Shown here piece after piece: positions 18,377 through 27,482 of a stretch of 64,000 nucleotides of DNA (its first letter is position 1; each line of letters begins with the position of its first letter). The translations under genes were made by a program, and so were the position numbers. The notes beneath the pieces were generated by a model that saw only the letters and a list, made by a program, of their open reading frames with translations, had not been told where the DNA came from and did not search any database. Origin of the DNA: UBA8752 sp040261275 (lineage in GTDB: Bacteria > Bacteroidota > Bacteroidia > Flavobacteriales_D > Sanyastnellaceae); contig JBDQOI010000001.1 of NCBI GenBank assembly GCA_040261275.1, positions 67,174-131,173 of the forward strand, written 5' to 3'.

Positions 18377-18398
18377 CGAATTCCGTTGTGACCGGCGA

Positions 18399-21300
18399 TT
18401 AATCGCAGGTCTGACCGAAGGCGCCGAGGATGATCAACAGGTCACCCACTGCAGTGGCACCGTCACCGTCGATATCCGTAGGACAATCGCTGGCCCCCGT
18501 GAAGATGCATGAGCCATCATCCGAACTGGAGGCGGGGTTGTAGTTATCCGCATCCGCATAAGTGCAACCAAATACGAGCGGGGTAGCACAAGATCCATCG
18601 TCGCTTCCTGCGAAGGGGCTGAACTCAGCGCTCAGCGGGTCGGTACAACCGGCACACGCCTCACAGCTGTTAAAGCAGACCACATCCAACGTCATGTCAG
18701 AACCGGCCACGGTCACCAGGCGGTTGAATCCGCCCTGACCATTGTCGGCACCACAGTCGGCTGGAACTGTTTCCTGACCATCCCAAACGTTGCCGTTGAT
18801 GAAGATGTACTGATAGGAGCCATTCGCAAGCTGCACGGTGTACTCATACAAGCCCAAACCAGGGGTCGTCATGGGCGTCGATCCGGGGTCCCAACCTTGG
18901 AACGCACCCGCAACGTGAACACCTTCAGCAGAGACCGCTTGGGTGCTCATATCGAGTCGAATGGTCACCACGTAAGCACATGAACCATCGTCCGCGACCG
19001 CATCCGCATCGTAGTTCTGTGCGTCAGCGTCGGTACACCCTGTCGCTGCGTCACATGCGTAGCAAGAATTCCAGCAGACCACATCCAATGTGGATGCGCC
19101 CGCCACGTCGAAGGTTCTGTTTGTGAAACCATCAATGGTGCTTGTGCAAACAGCGCTGGGGTCGAAGTTCTCCTGATCAGACCATCCGTCTACAGTGAAC
19201 TTGTATTCCACTGTTCCGATAGCCAAGTCCACCGTGACTTCGTAGACGTTGTCCGAATCATCGTCGGTCATGGTGATGCAAGCACCACACCAACCGGCGA
19301 AACTTCCGTTGAGGTTTACCATGCCGTAAGTACCGCTGTACCCGTCCATGTCCACCTGGAAGGTGACAGGATACGTACAGCTGCCATTGTCGTCGGTCGC
19401 TATGTCAGAGTAGTTGGTTGCCGAAGCATCGGTACATCCGAAAATCTGACCTCCGCCTTCACAGTCGGAACAGCTGTTCCAGCAAACGACCGGCTCGCTC
19501 TGGTCACCCGCCACCTGCAATACACGGTTGGTGAAACCGTAATTCTCGGTGACACAAGCACCAATACCGGCCAAGTTCTCCTCTGCCGTCCAGCCGTTCA
19601 CCGTGTACTTGTACTCGTAGTAATCATAGGCCAACTCAATGGTTGCACTGTACACTCCATCGCCATCCTCATCGAGGAGCGCGTTGCAAGGACCACACCA
19701 ACCATTGAACGTGCCGTTGACATACACGGAATCGAGATCTGCCAGCGGGTACTCCGCCATGTTGACACTGAAAGTCACGTCGTAGAGACAGCTGCCATTA
19801 TTTGCAGTGGCCGCTGCATCATAGTTGGAGGCGGCATCGTCGGTGCAACCGAGAACGGCGTCACCGGCAGCGCACTCCAAGCAGGATGCCCAACACACGA
19901 CTCCCAGATCAATGGCGTCCAAACTTGACACATCCAAGTCGCGGTTCGTGAAGCCGCCCGCCGTGCGGACGCAAGGTCCAACTTGATCACCACCTGGGGC
20001 AAGATCTTCCTGATCAGCCCAACCATCAACCTGGTACTTGTAGGATTGATTCTCTCCCTCCGGTACGATGAGGGTGCCGGACCAAATACCGTCCAAATCA
20101 TCATCTGTCAACTGGTTGCAGTCGCCACAGAATTCATTCCAAGAGCCGGACACATTGACGAAGCCGAACGTGCCGCCGTAGTTGTTCATGTCTACGGAGA
20201 AGGTGACCTCTGCGCCGACCACGCCACCGCCACAGGCAGAGCAGCTGTTGAAACAGACCACGTCGAGTGTCTCGTCGGACCCGCTGCGGTCATGTGTGCG
20301 GTTGAAACCACCCACACCATTGTCAACGCCACAACCTCCAGCAGCGAAGTCAGCGGTCTCGCCGCCTTCCTCAGTGCCTGCACCGTTCGGGTAGGGGTTG
20401 CCATTGAAGAACTTGTAAGAAATGCCTGCAGGTCCTGAAATCAGCGCGGTCGCGGTGTACACCAAGTCACCGTCTGAATCGTCCATCAGAATGGCGCCGG
20501 CCTGCCACACGGGATCCGTGAAGCTTCCGATCATGTAAACACTGTCTGCAATCAAGTCCGTTACCTCGCTCATGTCCACCTGGAAGGTGACGTTCGCTGG
20601 ATCGGGATCAACAGCGCATTCGGTAGCCTCACCGCACTGAGCGAAACAGCCGGTGTAAGAGACGGGGCCAGAACCGTCAACAGTAAGGGATCGGTTGCCT
20701 CCGCAATCCAATTCCTCCCATCCTCCTGCTCCATTCTGGAACTTGAACTCGTAAGCGCCCGCCTCGAGGTCGAGGGTAATGGACCAGCTGCCGTCTCCGT
20801 TGTCGGACATGGCGGTACCGGACCAACCTTCAAAGGCACCCGCTGCGTACATGCCATCACCTGCCACGGTGATGTTGTCGGCCAAGACCGTCAAAGTCGC
20901 CGCATAGGTGGCCGCACCGCAAGGGTTGCAGCTTGCGTAGCAATGCACAGGGTGGCTGTAATCAGAGGTCGGGACATCGAAACCGCGGTTGGTATCACCG
21001 GGGTACTGACAATCTCCAGGAACAGTCTCCTCGAAGCCCCAAGCCGTTCCATTCATCCACTTGTACTGAACGTTGGTGCCAGGAGCAGCGTTGAAGCTGT
21101 AGGACCAAGTGCCGTCACCATTATCGGTGGCCAGGGTAGAACCCGGAGACCAACCTTGGAATGAACCCGCAACGAAGACTCCAATGGGGTTGACCTCCTC
21201 TTCGCTCATGTCCACCGTGATGGTCACCATCACGCTGTCGGGGCCGGCACCACAGGGGGTGCATGTGTCATAGGTGTCGGCAATATTGCCGTCGGTCACC

Positions 21301-23459
21301 ATCCACTGGCGGTTGGCGTAGTTGGCGTAGTCCGTTACCGGGGCGCAATCTGCGCCATCCACCATGTCTTGGATCAGGTTTTCCTGCACACTGTTGACCA
21401 CCCAGAGGTACTCCATGGTCTCACTCGGAGCGGGATCAAACGTCACCTCCCAAAGGCCGGACGTTCCGTTGACAGTGGCCTCCGGACCACCAGCGGGGTC
21501 CCAGCCCCACCAAGGGCCTGTCAGTCTTACGGACGTCACATCGGCAACACCACTGCAGCTCACGTCCAACGTGGCCAAGAGGGGCTCTGTGGGCGGAGCG
21601 GAGCAGGATCCGTCCGTGCTGCACTCGGCGAAACACGTTGAAATGGTCGTATCCGAAACGATGTTCACCAGTTGGCGGTCGTTGAAGTTGGCCGGATCAC
21701 CACAGGGAAGCCCGGAGAGGTTTTCCTTGCAGGAGTAGTCGGTGCAGGCGCCATTGGCAAACGTGTAGAAGCCGGTGTAGCCTGAGTCGAGATCCAACGT
21801 AATCGTCCAGATGTCGTCTCCGTCCGTGTCGGACATGGGGTTCGTACCCGGCGCACCAAAGTCAGCACCACCTGCCAAGAACACGCCTTCGGGCGAGGTG
21901 GCCTGGTTGGCCATGTTGACATTCAAGGTCACTGAAACGGTCGTGGGGTCGACGGGATCAACTCCGCCTCCTTCACAGGTGTCGCATGAGTTGTAGCATA
22001 CCACGTCGAGGGTAGCATCCGCAGTAACAATGATGGAACGGTTGGTGAAACCATCGATCGTGGACGTGCAGGACTCGCCGCCGGCGAATTCCTCCTGTGC
22101 CGTCCATCCGTCCAAGGTAAACTTGTATTCCAGGGTGTCTGCGGGAACACTTGCAGTCAAGGTGTAAATGTTACCTCCTGCAGAAGCCATAGGAGCGCAA
22201 GGACCACACCACCCGTTGAAGCTTCCGTTGAGGTTGACCGTGCCATAGCTGCCCGTGTAATCGCTCATGTCCACTTGGAACGTGACGTTGTATTGGCAAG
22301 AGCCATCATCGTAATCGGCCGCACCATTGTAGTTGTTCGCTCCGGAATCGAGACATCCTCCTACACCTGCGGTGTTCTGCTCGTCACATGTTCCGCAGAA
22401 GTCGAAGCATTGAACAGCGAGTACCGTATCTGCTACTCCGAGGTTGAAACCGCGGTTTCCGAAAGCATCACCGGGTACGAAATCACATGCCGTGCCGCCG
22501 ATGTTCTGCTCGTCTCCGCCCCAGGCGTTGATCATGTATTTGAACTCGTACCCTTGGCTGGGGGCGAGTGCCATGTCCACCGTGTAGACATTGTCTCCAT
22601 CTGAATCGTCCATGGCCGTGCAGGGACCGCACCATCCGTCAAAAGATCCCGTGACGTAAATGGTCTCTCCACCGGTCAAACCGGCGTTGGACATGTCCAC
22701 CTGGAAGGTGACGATCGGCTCGTAGGATGGTGTCTCACAGGAACCGTCCGTAGTGCACTGGCTGAAACAAGTGCTGATGGTCGTGTTCTCGGTGATGTTG
22801 CTCAAGAGACGATCACTGTAGGGACCATCCGCACAGGGCTGACCGTTGATGTTCTCTTTGCAGCTCCAGTCGCCGCAGTTGCCGTTCAAAAAGGTGTAGT
22901 TCCCAGTGTAACCAACCGCCACAGGCATGGTGATGGTCCAGATGTCGTCACCGTCGGTGTCGCTCATCGGATTGTCTCCGGCTACGCCAAAATCAGCGCC
23001 GCCCGCGAGGAATACACCATCTGGCGAAGTGGTCTCATTGGCCATGTTCACATTGAACGTGACGTCCACCGTAGAGGGACCTGCCGCTTCCACGATGATG
23101 GTTCCCACCATGCCCAGGGCCGCGTGTGAGCCGATGCTGCAGTCGTAAGTGTAGGTCCCCGGGGTATTCAGGGTCACCGTTCCCATGCAAACGCCTCCGG
23201 CAGATCCGCTATTGGCTCCCAGCGAGAAGGTCTCGGGATTACCGAAAGAGAGTCCAGTCTGTGTGTCATTGACTCCATTCACATTGTGGAATCCTCCCTC
23301 GTTGAGGAAAGCGATGGATTCACCCGCTGTGACGGTCAATGTGGAAGGGGTGTAATAGTAGTTGCCCGCAGTGACCGTGTAGTCGGCCCCCGTGCAATCT
23401 TGAGCCTGTACGATGCCGAAGCCAAACAGGGAAATAAAGAGCAGCGTTAAGTTGCGCAT
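18399..23459 (-). CDS. Giant secreted cupredoxin protein with about twelve E-set/CBM-like modules and Cys repeats
   Basis: 1686 residues. ATG 23459 gives a clean signal peptide (LFGFGIVQAQ); an in-frame ATG at 23531 would bury it. Residues 21-127 form a plastocyanin-like domain with candidate type 1 copper ligands His58, Cys107, His112 and Met117. About twelve modules of 100-130 residues follow, each with VTFQVDMS..., GSFxGW, YEYKF or similar and a C-x2-C pair, resembling starch-binding/glycogen-binding E-set domains. Five GCTDxxAxNYD...DDGSC repeats lie between the later modules. The last 30 residues carry DIDGDG...GDLLIILGAFG, not a T9SS domain. A carbohydrate- or surface-binding role is inferred. 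The protein is very acidic and Cys-rich. Confidence 0.8.
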   Translation of the reverse strand: MRNLTLLFISLFGFGIVQAQDCTGADYTVTAGNYYYTPSTLTVTAGESIAFLNEGGFHNVNGVNDTQTGLSFGNPETFSLGANSGSAGGVCMGTVTLNTPGTYTYDCSIGSHAALGMVGTIIVEAAGPSTVDVTFNVNMANETTSPDGVFLAGGADFGVAGDNPMSDTDGDDIWTITMPVAVGYTGNYTFLNGNCGDWSCKENINGQPCADGPYSDRLLSNITENTTISTCFSQCTTDGSCETPSYEPIVTFQVDMSNAGLTGGETIYVTGSFDGWCGPCTAMDDSDGDNVYTVDMALAPSQGYEFKYMINAWGGDEQNIGGTACDFVPGDAFGNRGFNLGVADTVLAVQCFDFCGTCDEQNTAGVGGCLDSGANNYNGAADYDDGSCQYNVTFQVDMSDYTGSYGTVNLNGSFNGWCGPCAPMASAGGNIYTLTASVPADTLEYKFTLDGWTAQEEFAGGESCTSTIDGFTNRSIIVTADATLDVVCYNSCDTCEGGGVDPVDPTTVSVTLNVNMANQATSPEGVFLAGGADFGAPGTNPMSDTDGDDIWTITLDLDSGYTGFYTFANGACTDYSCKENLSGLPCGDPANFNDRQLVNIVSDTTISTCFAECSTDGSCSAPPTEPLLATLDVSCSGVADVTSVRLTGPWWGWDPAGGPEATVNGTSGLWEVTFDPAPSETMEYLWVVNSVQENLIQDMVDGADCAPVTDYANYANRQWMVTDGNIADTYDTCTPCGAGPDSVMVTITVDMSEEEVNPIGVFVAGSFQGWSPGSTLATDNGDGTWSYSFNAAPGTNVQYKWMNGTAWGFEETVPGDCQYPGDTNRGFDVPTSDYSHPVHCYASCNPCGAATYAATLTVLADNITVAGDGMYAAGAFEGWSGTAMSDNGDGSWSITLDLEAGAYEFKFQNGAGGWEELDCGGNRSLTVDGSGPVSYTGCFAQCGEATECAVDPDPANVTFQVDMSEVTDLIADSVYMIGSFTDPVWQAGAILMDDSDGDLVYTATALISGPAGISYKFFNGNPYPNGAGTEEGGETADFAAGGCGVDNGVGGFNRTHDRSGSDETLDVVCFNSCSACGGGVVGAEVTFSVDMNNYGGTFGFVNVSGSWNEFCGDCNQLTDDDLDGIWSGTLIVPEGENQSYKYQVDGWADQEDLAPGGDQVGPCVRTAGGFTNRDLDVSSLDAIDLGVVCWASCLECAAGDAVLGCTDDAASNYDAAATANNGSCLYDVTFSVNMAEYPLADLDSVYVNGTFNGWCGPCNALLDEDGDGVYSATIELAYDYYEYKYTVNGWTAEENLAGIGACVTENYGFTNRVLQVAGDQSEPVVCWNSCSDCEGGGQIFGCTDASATNYSDIATDDNGSCTYPVTFQVDMDGYSGTYGMVNLNGSFAGWCGACITMTDDDSDNVYEVTVDLAIGTVEYKFTVDGWSDQENFDPSAVCTSTIDGFTNRTFDVAGASTLDVVCWNSCYACDAATGCTDADAQNYDADAVADDGSCAYVVTIRLDMSTQAVSAEGVHVAGAFQGWDPGSTPMTTPGLGLYEYTVQLANGSYQYIFINGNVWDGQETVPADCGADNGQGGFNRLVTVAGSDMTLDVVCFNSCEACAGCTDPLSAEFSPFAGSDDGSCATPLVFGCTYADADNYNPASSSDDGSCIFTGASDCPTDIDGDGATAVGDLLIILGAFGQTCD

Positions 23460-23512
23460 GGTGTTGTGGTTGCAGTTTGATTTTGTCAATCTCGGGCAAT
23501 ATAGCCATACAA

Positions 23513-23529
23513 GGTGTACATAATACACC
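23513..23529. promoter_or_regulatory. 17-bp perfect inverted repeat upstream of the cupredoxin gene
   Basis: GGTGTACATAATACACC (6-5-6) lies 54 bases before the ATG at 23459. On the minus strand a TATATTG box is 15 bases closer to the gene. It could be an operator; no regulator can be assigned. Confidence 0.4.
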
Positions 23530-23662
23530 AAGGCTGAAATGGGGGGAACGACCGTCGAATTATCGAGTAAGAATTCGCAACATTCCGAGGCAAATCAAGA
23601 ATCCGCCGATGAATAATGTGTAATTCGCCGAATTATAAACGGATACAAAATTTTTCCATCAC

Positions 23663-25012
23663 TTACCCCTGCAGATCGCGAGGCCGAATCAACAAATTCA
23701 ATAGTCCCGCCAACATCAAACTGAAGCCTGCCAGAATCATGGTTTGAATGACCTCGTCTCCCAGCAGGGTTTTGTACGCCCAGTTGATTCCTCCCAGGGC
23801 GGCTGCGATTTGCGGAATCACAATGAACATGTTGAACACCCCCATGCCCACCCCCATCCTGTCGGAAGGAATGGCACCGGACAACATCGCATATGGCATG
23901 CTCAAAATGCTGCCCCAGGACACCCCGATCAGTGCAAAACTCCACTTCAGGTTCCCCGCCGTCTCCGGTCCCCACTGGAACATGGTGAGAAAGCCCAAGC
24001 CTCCCAGCAAGAGGCTCACAAGGTGAACCATTCGGCGGTCAATGCCCCTTCTGCTCGTCCAAATCGACAAGAGCAATGCAAAGGCCATGCTGCTCAAGCC
24101 ATACACCCCCATTGCACTGGACACAGCATTGGCCGCTTCATTGTAAGCCGCATTCATGACCTTGAAATCAGGAGCTGATTCCATGGGCAGTGGCGCTTGG
24201 AAGACATGCTCTGTCAGAGCCGGGGTCGCGAAGGACCACATGGTGAAAAACGCAAACCAGCTGAAGAATTGCACGGCCCCCAGCTTCATCATGATGCGGG
24301 GCATCTGTGCAATGAAGCTGAGGATTTCTTCCACCCCGGACAGAAAACCTCGGCTTTCCTCCTTTTCGCGCTCAAAAGCTTGCGTGTCTGCGGGAGGCTC
24401 CTCGGTGGTGGTCAACACGGTGAACAGTATGCTGGCCATGAAAACGAAGGCACCGATGGCAAAAGAGACAAAGACGCTCTGGGGAATCTCCCCTGCTCCT
24501 GACTCATTGGAAACGCCGAGCTGGGTCACGAACCAAGGGAGGTTGGACGCCACCCAGGTACCGATGCCGATGATAAGGGTTTGGAGAACAAAACCATAGC
24601 TGCGCTGCTCTTCGGCGAGCTTATCCGCAACCAACGCCCGGAAAGGCTCCATGCTGATGTTGATGCTCGCATCGAGGATCCAAAGAAACCCCGCCGCCAT
24701 CCACAGCGCACTGCTGTAGGGAACGAAGAACAGGGCCAAGGAGCTCAGGATGGCACCGAGCAGGAAATAGGGCCGGCGCCTGCCCCAGCGGGGATGCCAC
24801 GTCCGGTCGCTGAGGTAGCCTATGACGGGTTGGACCAGCAACCCGGTGAGGGGGGCCGCGATCCACAGCAGAGGAATGTCATCTTTAGAAGCGCCCAGCG
24901 TCTGGAAGATGCGGGACATGTTACCGCCCTGGAGGGCGAAACCGAATTGGATACCCAGGAAACCGAAACTCATGTTCCAGATTTCCCAGAAGGAAAGCCG
25001 CTTGGTGTTCAT
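23663..25012 (-). CDS. MFS transporter, sugar:cation symporter-like (SLC45/GPH type)
   Basis: 449 residues with about twelve membrane spans. It shows the long N-terminal loop motif GYLSDRTWHPRWGRRRPYF between spans 2 and 3, a hallmark of the SLC45-like/GPH sugar transporters. It probably takes up a mono- or disaccharide across the inner membrane. ATG 25012 is chosen over a GTG six bases upstream because TCAATTTG ends 5 bases before it. It lies between genes for Cys-rich secreted proteins on the same strand but behind a hairpin terminator, so it is likely transcribed alone. No polysaccharide-utilisation genes are adjacent. Confidence 0.85.
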   Translation of the reverse strand: MNTKRLSFWEIWNMSFGFLGIQFGFALQGGNMSRIFQTLGASKDDIPLLWIAAPLTGLLVQPVIGYLSDRTWHPRWGRRRPYFLLGAILSSLALFFVPYSSALWMAAGFLWILDASINISMEPFRALVADKLAEEQRSYGFVLQTLIIGIGTWVASNLPWFVTQLGVSNESGAGEIPQSVFVSFAIGAFVFMASILFTVLTTTEEPPADTQAFEREKEESRGFLSGVEEILSFIAQMPRIMMKLGAVQFFSWFAFFTMWSFATPALTEHVFQAPLPMESAPDFKVMNAAYNEAANAVSSAMGVYGLSSMAFALLLSIWTSRRGIDRRMVHLVSLLLGGLGFLTMFQWGPETAGNLKWSFALIGVSWGSILSMPYAMLSGAIPSDRMGVGMGVFNMFIVIPQIAAALGGINWAYKTLLGDEVIQTMILAGFSLMLAGLLNLLIRPRDLQG

Positions 25013-25017
25013 CGTCA

Positions 25018-25025
25018 CAAATTGA
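25018..25025 (-). promoter_or_regulatory. -7 box TCAATTTG of the MFS gene
   Basis: One mismatch to TAnnTTTG, 5 bases before the ATG at 25012. It follows directly after the hairpin at 25029-25051. Confidence 0.4.
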
Positions 25026-25028
25026 AAT

Positions 25029-25051
25029 GCCCCCGACCTGAGGTCGAGGGC
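25029..25051 (-). terminator. Hairpin after the 757-residue secreted protein gene
   Basis: GCCCTCGACC and GGTCGGGGGC (minus strand) pair with one G-T and a short loop, followed by a T-rich but broken run. It lies 30 bases after the stop at 25082. Confidence 0.5.
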
Positions 25052-25081
25052 ACCAAATGTAATTCAGGCATCAGCCTGCGG

Positions 25082-27355
25082 TCATTCACATGTATTGTTG
25101 AACACCGCCAAGAACAACAGGAGGTCGGCAGATCCCACTCCTCCATCCGTATTGAAGTCCCCGAAGCAGTCTTCTCCAGGTCCCAAGGTGAAGGTGCACG
25201 TGCCGTCATCGAGAATGGAGGTTTCGTCGTAGTTGTCGGCGTCCGAGTAGGTACATCCTGCACAGCTGTCGAAATCGCAATCTCCGGAATCCTCTGTGGC
25301 ACTCGCATTGTAGTTGCATGCCAATTCATTCAGGCATCCGTACGTGGTCGCAGTAGTTCCATCGGTGATGACTGGATCATCCGGATCGGCCTCTCCGCCG
25401 CCTCCCCCGGAAGAAGAAATCGAAGAGTCGTCGGTGAAGTCCTGGCCTGTCAAGCTGCGTTCACCCGTTCCCAGCACTGTGTAGGTCAATCCAGCCTGGA
25501 ACAGGAAACTTTGACCGATGGGCATGGTCACGCGCGCAATCCTCACCGCATTTCCACAACCCGGTCGATTCAACAGCTCCATACAGTAATTGCCGGGCTC
25601 TCCCCCTTCTGCCCCCGACAATTGCCAGCCCAATGAATCTCCCTCCACGGCAAGATCTTCGCTATCAAAAGTCGGATTCTGCTCAAAGGACGCGGTGTCA
25701 AAACCAAACGCCTCCAGAACCGGCCCTGACCCTACGGTTCCCCCAATGGTGAACCAAGAATCAGCAAAACAATCAGGGTTGGTGTAAGTCACTCCGTCTA
25801 CCTCCACGGAGGAAGCCATGTTGTGCGGCATCCAATCTCCACAGGACTCGGATTGATACATCTGATCAAAAGGTTCCACCTTCAATCTCACATTGCCCCC
25901 CTTGACGCCAAGTACCCGCTTCAAGCGAATGGCATTGGGTGGCAACAAGGCGTAAACTTCGTTGGTATAGGTACCATTCGGTCCTCCTTCTTCATTGTAA
26001 TTGATACCCACCGGACCAATGGCCAAAACACCCGTGAAGACACACAAGCCATCGTCCGATATGATAGCATTGGGATTGAAGTTGGTCGCTCCCGGATCCG
26101 AACATCCCGCGCAGGAGGTGTACTCACAAACGGTCTCCGTGAGTATCAATGCGTCAGGATCGTAGTTGCAGGCGGTGGGATTGGGACACCCTCGGCACGA
26201 TATGTATTCACAATTGTCCTCCTCGGCAGAAGCTTCGGGGTCAAAGTTGCAGGCCCCTGGATCGCTGCAGAGATCGCCTATGAGAATCACATTCTCCAGG
26301 CAGTTTCCATCCTCGTCCGCCAAGGTCAAGGAAGTATCCGTGTCGTTACAGTCAAAAGGTTGATAGACATATGCCTCGCCGAACTCGGAGCAATTGATGT
26401 TCGGAGAAAACATGGTGTCCGTGGTGTCCAGACTGCGGAACCCATCATTGTCTGTGTCCCTGAAGCACAGTTCATTACCGTCGCAATTTCCGTCGATACC
26501 ATCACCTACGGCCTCAAATGGATTGCCGGGAAAAGCCAAGGCCGTGTTGTCATTACAGTCTCCTCCTTGAATGGCATAGCCCTCCTGGGGGCCTCCGCAC
26601 AATTCTACAGGTGTCGTTCCGAAGCCATCCCCATCGTTGTCCACGTAGAGCGTGTCCGGATAGGTGCAATCGCACATGACGCCAATGGGAAAGCTCACCA
26701 CATCTCCTTCGCTTCCCTGGACTTGCTCTCCTTCAGGAAAAATGGCCACATTGACTGTCCCCGACAACTCTCCATCGGTGGTGAATTGTCCGATCAAAAC
26801 CTTCAAATCTGAACCGGCCGTTCCGTTGGAAAGGTCAGACGTAACGAACCAAGACCCTCCAATGGAAGTGCTGATTTCGATGTCTCCCCCTGCCTCGAAA
26901 TTGGTCAACCATGGCTGACTTGCATCTTGGACGGTAAGCACCTCTCCCTCACCATTGGCAGTGCTGGGAACCTGGTCGATGCCGATCGATACCCAACTGT
27001 CGTAAGGAAGGTCGGGGAAAGCGGGAAAGAGCAGTGGGTTGATGGCATTGGGTGTTCCTGCCCCGAGCGGATCTTGGAAAAAGTCCGTCGTGGTTAAAAT
27101 CGAAAGCGGTGCCAAGCTATCACCGAATACTGCCGAGACCTTATCCTCTGGGGTATCGGTCAGCACATAGACCCGGTATGTGGTCATACCTGCCAGCGCT
27201 CCATCCGTATGAACGTAGTGAACTTCCGTTTGCACACAATAAGGTCCGGCTTCCGGGTTGTAATTGCATGCAACAGGGTCGGAACAACTTTGGGCCAGAG
27301 CGGAACCCACCGAACCCAAACAGATCAATAAACAAAGGAGGAAAAAGTTGCGCAT
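25082..27355 (-). CDS. Secreted Cys/Asp-rich protein with DSWVTIG-type modules and MopE-like metal motifs
   Basis: 757 residues. ATG 27355 gives a signal peptide (VGSALAQ). In order: an SCSDPVACNYN repeat; a module of about 170 residues (TYRVY ... DPLGAGTPNAINPLLFP ... DSWVSIG ... GGSW ... LIGQFTTDG), also found in the next gene; a MopE-like motif (DNDGDGFG ... GDCNDNT ... GIDGNCDGN) and a second weaker copy; three Cys repeats; a diverged second copy of the module (ADSWFTIGG); two more Cys repeats; and a C-terminal DFNTDG...SADLLLFLAVF tag. There is no enzyme motif and no T9SS domain. A TTG-N21-TATCTTG promoter lies upstream. Confidence 0.75.
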   Translation of the reverse strand: MRNFFLLCLLICLGSVGSALAQSCSDPVACNYNPEAGPYCVQTEVHYVHTDGALAGMTTYRVYVLTDTPEDKVSAVFGDSLAPLSILTTTDFFQDPLGAGTPNAINPLLFPAFPDLPYDSWVSIGIDQVPSTANGEGEVLTVQDASQPWLTNFEAGGDIEISTSIGGSWFVTSDLSNGTAGSDLKVLIGQFTTDGELSGTVNVAIFPEGEQVQGSEGDVVSFPIGVMCDCTYPDTLYVDNDGDGFGTTPVELCGGPQEGYAIQGGDCNDNTALAFPGNPFEAVGDGIDGNCDGNELCFRDTDNDGFRSLDTTDTMFSPNINCSEFGEAYVYQPFDCNDTDTSLTLADEDGNCLENVILIGDLCSDPGACNFDPEASAEEDNCEYISCRGCPNPTACNYDPDALILTETVCEYTSCAGCSDPGATNFNPNAIISDDGLCVFTGVLAIGPVGINYNEEGGPNGTYTNEVYALLPPNAIRLKRVLGVKGGNVRLKVEPFDQMYQSESCGDWMPHNMASSVEVDGVTYTNPDCFADSWFTIGGTVGSGPVLEAFGFDTASFEQNPTFDSEDLAVEGDSLGWQLSGAEGGEPGNYCMELLNRPGCGNAVRIARVTMPIGQSFLFQAGLTYTVLGTGERSLTGQDFTDDSSISSSGGGGGEADPDDPVITDGTTATTYGCLNELACNYNASATEDSGDCDFDSCAGCTYSDADNYDETSILDDGTCTFTLGPGEDCFGDFNTDGGVGSADLLLFLAVFNNTCE

Positions 27356-27383
27356 ACTGTGTGAATTGAAGGTCAGGCGGTTA

Positions 27384-27414
27384 CAAGATATGAGAATGGC
27401 TGATATAACCCCAA
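27384..27414 (-). promoter_or_regulatory. Promoter TTG-N21-TATCTTG of the 757-residue protein gene
   Basis: TTG (27414-27412) and TATCTTG (27390-27384, one T short of consensus) are spaced as in Bacteroidota promoters. The leader would be about 20-28 bases. Confidence 0.45.
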
Positions 27415-27482
27415 TGACATCAATCATCCACTGATAAACAACGGCTCAACCACTGATAGCATGGCCCGTCGGTGTTCCATGC

